DNA of 64,000 nucleotides from Acaryochloris sp. IP29b_bin.148 (lineage in GTDB: Bacteria > Cyanobacteriota > Cyanobacteriia > Thermosynechococcales > Thermosynechococcaceae): NCBI RefSeq assembly GCF_028285565.1, contig NZ_JANQOY010000157.1, positions 1 to 64,000 of the forward strand, given 5' to 3'. Of the stretch, positions 60,645-64,000 are shown piece after piece (the stretch's first letter is position 1; every line of letters starts with the position of its first letter). The position numbers and the translations under genes were made by a program. The notes below the pieces were generated by a model, which had not been told where the DNA came from, made no database searches, and was given only the letters and a program-made list of their open reading frames with translations.

Positions 60645-63329
60645 GTGCGGAATTTATTTACGTTGGGAAAATATCTGGGAGCTGGAGCAGCCGTTGCTTT
60701 AATCGCTCAGCCCGCTTATGCCCAGGTTATTTCCATTACTGATGTTCAACTGGTACCCACTGAACAAGGTTTAGAATTAGTCCTGGAAGTACCCAGTGGT
60801 ACGGAATTAGAGGTCTCATCGTCACGCACTGGTAATACGTTTATTGCTGATATTTCGAATACTCAGCTGATCTTGCCAGGTGGAAAACCCTTTGAGCAGG
60901 CTAATCCGGTCCCCGGTGTTAGCGCCGTTTCGGTCATTCCCATCAGTAGTACCCAGGTCCGAGTGACGGTGGTAAGCGAGCAAGAAGGCTTGGTGACTGA
61001 GGTTAACCAAAATCCCCAAAGCTTAGTGTTTAACGTTGCCACCTCATCAGCCCCTGACAATGCTCCCCCAACAGATTCAACTCAAACGCCTGACCCCGCA
61101 GAGGCTTCGCCGGGCGAAGCGCCACCTCCTTCACTGGATGGGCAAGAACCGACGGGTGATCCCGATACAACCAGTCAAACACCAGCGGCGACAGATCCTC
61201 CCGAAGTCGTAGAGGATGATGAACTAGAAATTGTAGTGACCGCCACCCGTACCGAAGAAGATCCCCTGAATGTCCCCCGCTCAGTAACCGTGATCAAGCG
61301 TTCAGAGATCGAGCAAGAAGGGGCAATTAACAATGACTTGGACCAAATCCTGGGTAAGTTTGTACCGGGTTTAGGACCCCCTACAGCGGGCGGTCGAACT
61401 CGTGTCCTCGACCTTCGCGGTCGCCCTGCCCAAATCCTCATTGATGGTGTGCCCCAAAATAGTAATACTGGATTTGGCACAGAACTATCAGCCATCGATC
61501 CCTCCGCCATTGAACGAATTGAGGTGGTTCGAGGGGCAAGTGCGATTTATGGTGAAGGTGCATCCGGGGGTGTCATTAATATTATTACCCGTTCTCCCCT
61601 GGAAGAGGATGGACAGAAAGTACGATTGGGCCTCACTCTGCGCCCTAACTTCGAGAAACTTTCAGAGGATGGTTTTGGTTACCGAGTAGATGCAGGGGTA
61701 ACGGCCAAAGAAGGTAAAGTCGATTTTCTAGTGGATACCGCTTTTGATATCAAGGGTGCAACCTTTAGTGGCGAAGGTTTTCGCATCCCACCCACGGGTC
61801 TTAACAACGACAATAGCACCATCAATGTTTTAACGAAGGTTGGCATCGATATCTCTGAAGAGCAACGGCTTCAGCTCTCCTATAACTTTTTTAATAATGT
61901 CTTTGACAGTGAATTTATTTCTGACCCGCCAGATGATGATACTGGCGATGAGGGAGCTAGAGCACTCAGAGTTGGCCGCCTCCAGTTCAATAGTGGAAAT
62001 CGACCCAGACAAACTGTTCACAATGTCAATGTGACCTACCGCCATCAAGATGTGTTTGGGTCTGAAGTCAATGCCCAGGCTTTTTTGCGAAAAACGGACT
62101 TAAATCAAATCCCTGTTGATCTTAGAAATAATCCTAATATTCCGCCCTTCGTTTTTGCTAATCCGTTCCTCCCTGCCCTCAATCAGACTAGCTTAGATGC
62201 CTTGGAAGTGGGTGGACGCTTCCAAGTGGACACTCCCGTTACCGATCGATTTTCTATTCTTTGGGGAGCAGACCTCTCTTATGAAGAAAATGAACAAGTA
62301 TTCTTAGAGAGTGATACAGCAGCATTTGATAATACCCGAGAACTCAATGTCTTCCGAACATTTAACCAAACGCCTTTCTACAAGTTGCGCAATATTGGCA
62401 CCTTTGCCCAGTTGACATGGGATGCCACTGACAATCTTACGCTCAGTGGTGGTCTGCGGTATGAGAATATTCGACTAGATGTTGATGACTATACTGGGAG
62501 TCCTTTTAGAACCTTCGGTGCCCCTCCCCTGGCAGAGGTTGAAGGAGGGACGCTGACGGTTGATGACGTTGTCTTTAATGCTGGCGTTGTGTTTAAGGCC
62601 ACCGACCAGGTGAGTTTATATGGTAACTTTTCCCAAGGATTTTCCCTCCCTAGTGTAGGAACTGCCTTAGGTCTAGCGCCAAACGATAGTAATTTTGCTG
62701 ACATTATTCAGCTAGAGCCTCAAAAGGTCAATAACTATGAACTCGGCGTGCGCGGTAACTTTGATAATTTAACTCTTAGTCTTGCTGGTTTTCTCAGCAC
62801 GTCTTCCCTAGGCTCAACCTTAGTGCCAGACGCCACAGGCTTTTCGCGACTCGTGCGGGCACCCCAACGGAATTATGGCGTGGAGTTTGCAGCGGATTGG
62901 CAACCTAGCGATCGCTGGCGGTTGGGTACCACCTTTTCTTGGAACGAAGGGAGCAATAACCCTGACGGTGATGATGATGATCGATTTGTTCCCCTTAGTT
63001 CTGTGGATGTCCAGCCCTTTAAGGCCACAGCCTATCTAGAGAACGAAACCCTTCCAGGTTGGCGCAATCGGCTCCAAGCACTGTTTGTCGGGGGACGAGA
63101 TCGAGCGTTTGATGCTGGGGTTGATCAGTTCCAAGTGACCGGTTACACCCTGGTAGATTTTTTCAGCACGATTAATATCGGCCCTGGCAAACTTCAGTTA
63201 GGAATTCAAAACTTATTTGATCGGCAGTACTTGCCAGTTAGCTCCCAAGAGCGATTTGGTGTATCGGCAGCACGTCGTTTTCCTGGAGAAGGCCGTACCT
63301 ACAGTATTCGTTATAGCCTTGAGTTTTAA
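60645..63329 (+). CDS. TonB-dependent siderophore receptor with N-terminal AMIN-like domain
   Basis: 894 aa, GTG start; signal peptide; AMIN-like N-terminus VISITDVQLVPTEQGLELVLEVP; plug VVTATRTEEDPLNVPRSVTVI...VLDLRGRPAQILIDGVPQN...ERIEVVRGASAIYGEGASGGVINIITRSP; C-terminal YSIRYSLEF. Confidence 0.94.
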   Translation: MRNLFTLGKYLGAGAAVALIAQPAYAQVISITDVQLVPTEQGLELVLEVPSGTELEVSSSRTGNTFIADISNTQLILPGGKPFEQANPVPGVSAVSVIPISSTQVRVTVVSEQEGLVTEVNQNPQSLVFNVATSSAPDNAPPTDSTQTPDPAEASPGEAPPPSLDGQEPTGDPDTTSQTPAATDPPEVVEDDELEIVVTATRTEEDPLNVPRSVTVIKRSEIEQEGAINNDLDQILGKFVPGLGPPTAGGRTRVLDLRGRPAQILIDGVPQNSNTGFGTELSAIDPSAIERIEVVRGASAIYGEGASGGVINIITRSPLEEDGQKVRLGLTLRPNFEKLSEDGFGYRVDAGVTAKEGKVDFLVDTAFDIKGATFSGEGFRIPPTGLNNDNSTINVLTKVGIDISEEQRLQLSYNFFNNVFDSEFISDPPDDDTGDEGARALRVGRLQFNSGNRPRQTVHNVNVTYRHQDVFGSEVNAQAFLRKTDLNQIPVDLRNNPNIPPFVFANPFLPALNQTSLDALEVGGRFQVDTPVTDRFSILWGADLSYEENEQVFLESDTAAFDNTRELNVFRTFNQTPFYKLRNIGTFAQLTWDATDNLTLSGGLRYENIRLDVDDYTGSPFRTFGAPPLAEVEGGTLTVDDVVFNAGVVFKATDQVSLYGNFSQGFSLPSVGTALGLAPNDSNFADIIQLEPQKVNNYELGVRGNFDNLTLSLAGFLSTSSLGSTLVPDATGFSRLVRAPQRNYGVEFAADWQPSDRWRLGTTFSWNEGSNNPDGDDDDRFVPLSSVDVQPFKATAYLENETLPGWRNRLQALFVGGRDRAFDAGVDQFQVTGYTLVDFFSTINIGPGKLQLGIQNLFDRQYLPVSSQERFGVSAARRFPGEGRTYSIRYSLEF

Positions 63330-63506
63330 ATCTCTCCACGTTAATTGGCTTAGAAACCTTTGCTCATTTCACAGTCGATCGCTATGGTTGTATGGATATT
63401 GCTTTCTATGGGAATGGTTATCGGGGTTGCTCGATATCTGCGCGGGGCTTTTTGCAATCTGCACAATCGGCTACACTTACCATCTCAGCAAAGGTTTCTG
63501 GTCATT

Positions 63507-64000
63507 ATGCTGGCAACCAGCTTGACGCTAGTGCTGTTATCCAGTTGTGCAGCTGATCCGCTCCCCAATTTACCGCAAGAGCGTGCCCCGTTAGCAGCCT
63601 CTTCTGCGCGCACAATTGAGCACGCCATGGGGAGCGTGCAAGTCCCTCAGCAACCGCAGCGAGTAGTGACGGTAGATACAGCGGCCTTGGATGCTGCCTT
63701 AGCAGTTAATATCAAACCTGTTGGTTCTATTGTCTATGAACGGTTTCCAGCCTATTTGCAGGAGAAAACGACCGATATTCAGTCGGTGGGGGATGGCAAT
63801 CAGCCTAATTTAGAAGCGATCTTAGCTCTGAAACCCGATCTTATTTTGGGCAATAAAATCAGCTCCAAGTCACAATACAAACATCTCAATCGCATTGCTC
63901 CTACTTTTCTGACTGAGAGAAGCGGTCGCGATGGAGACTGGAAGGACAATTTTTTACTGTATGCCGATGCTTTGAATAAACAGACTGAAGCCAAACAAGC
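63507..64000 (+). CDS. iron-siderophore ABC transporter substrate-binding lipoprotein (FecB-like), truncated by window end
   Basis: Open frame from ATG 63507 (in-frame ATG also at 63384) encoding MLATSLTLVLLSSCAADP...VQVPQQPQRVVTVDTAALDAALAVNIKPVGS...GDGNQPNLEAILALKPDLILGNKIS; lipobox LLSSC. Not in ORF track because no stop in window. Confidence 0.88.
   Translation, partial: MLATSLTLVLLSSCAADPLPNLPQERAPLAASSARTIEHAMGSVQVPQQPQRVVTVDTAALDAALAVNIKPVGSIVYERFPAYLQEKTTDIQSVGDGNQPNLEAILALKPDLILGNKISSKSQYKHLNRIAPTFLTERSGRDGDWKDNFLLYADALNKQTEAKQ

Noticed and set aside
1-64000. CRISPR arrays, tRNA or rRNA genes
   Set aside because: No regularly spaced direct repeats and no tRNA/rRNA-like segments noticed on reading either strand; a tRNAscan/CRISPR finder run would be needed to exclude them formally.

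Overview
The window looks cyanobacterial: it carries many HIP1 octamers (GCGATCGC), plus gltD, ispG and a TonB receptor with an N-terminal AMIN-like region. The left ~14 kb holds an IS630-like transposase tail, a LanC-like protein, gltD, a CPA2-type antiporter, a secreted protein, ispG, a pilin-like lipoprotein, a phosphotransferase and a DUF4336-like protein. From ~14.5 to 59.9 kb there is one collinear minus-strand hybrid PKS/NRPS operon. It is followed divergently by a TonB-dependent receptor and the start of a FecB-like siderophore-binding lipoprotein. My domain reading in assembly order is: FAAL-ACP-KS-AT-DH(N-half) | LLM-DH(C-half)-cMT-KR-ACP | KS(HGTGT->QGTGT)-AT(dead)-ACP-Cy-A(Cys)-MT-PCP | C-A-PCP-C-A-PCP-C-AspHydroxylase | Interface-A(Asp)-PCP | C-A(Gly)-PCP-C | stand-alone AspHydroxylase | Interface-A(Asp)-PCP-E | C-A(Gly)-PCP-Reductase | MbtH | type II TE. 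The predicted product is an acylated thiazoline peptide metallophore with two beta-hydroxyaspartates and a reductively released C-terminal Gly. The most unusual signals are: (1) a DH domain split across two polypeptides by a luciferase-like monooxygenase; (2) a KS with a lost catalytic His paired with an eroded AT; (3) two hydroxylase/interface-domain pairs, one fused and one apparently split; and (4) short palindromic repeats inserted in frame into the megasynthase genes, including a 45-bp element that twice interrupts a HIP1 octamer. All calls come from reading the sequence; no database search was run.
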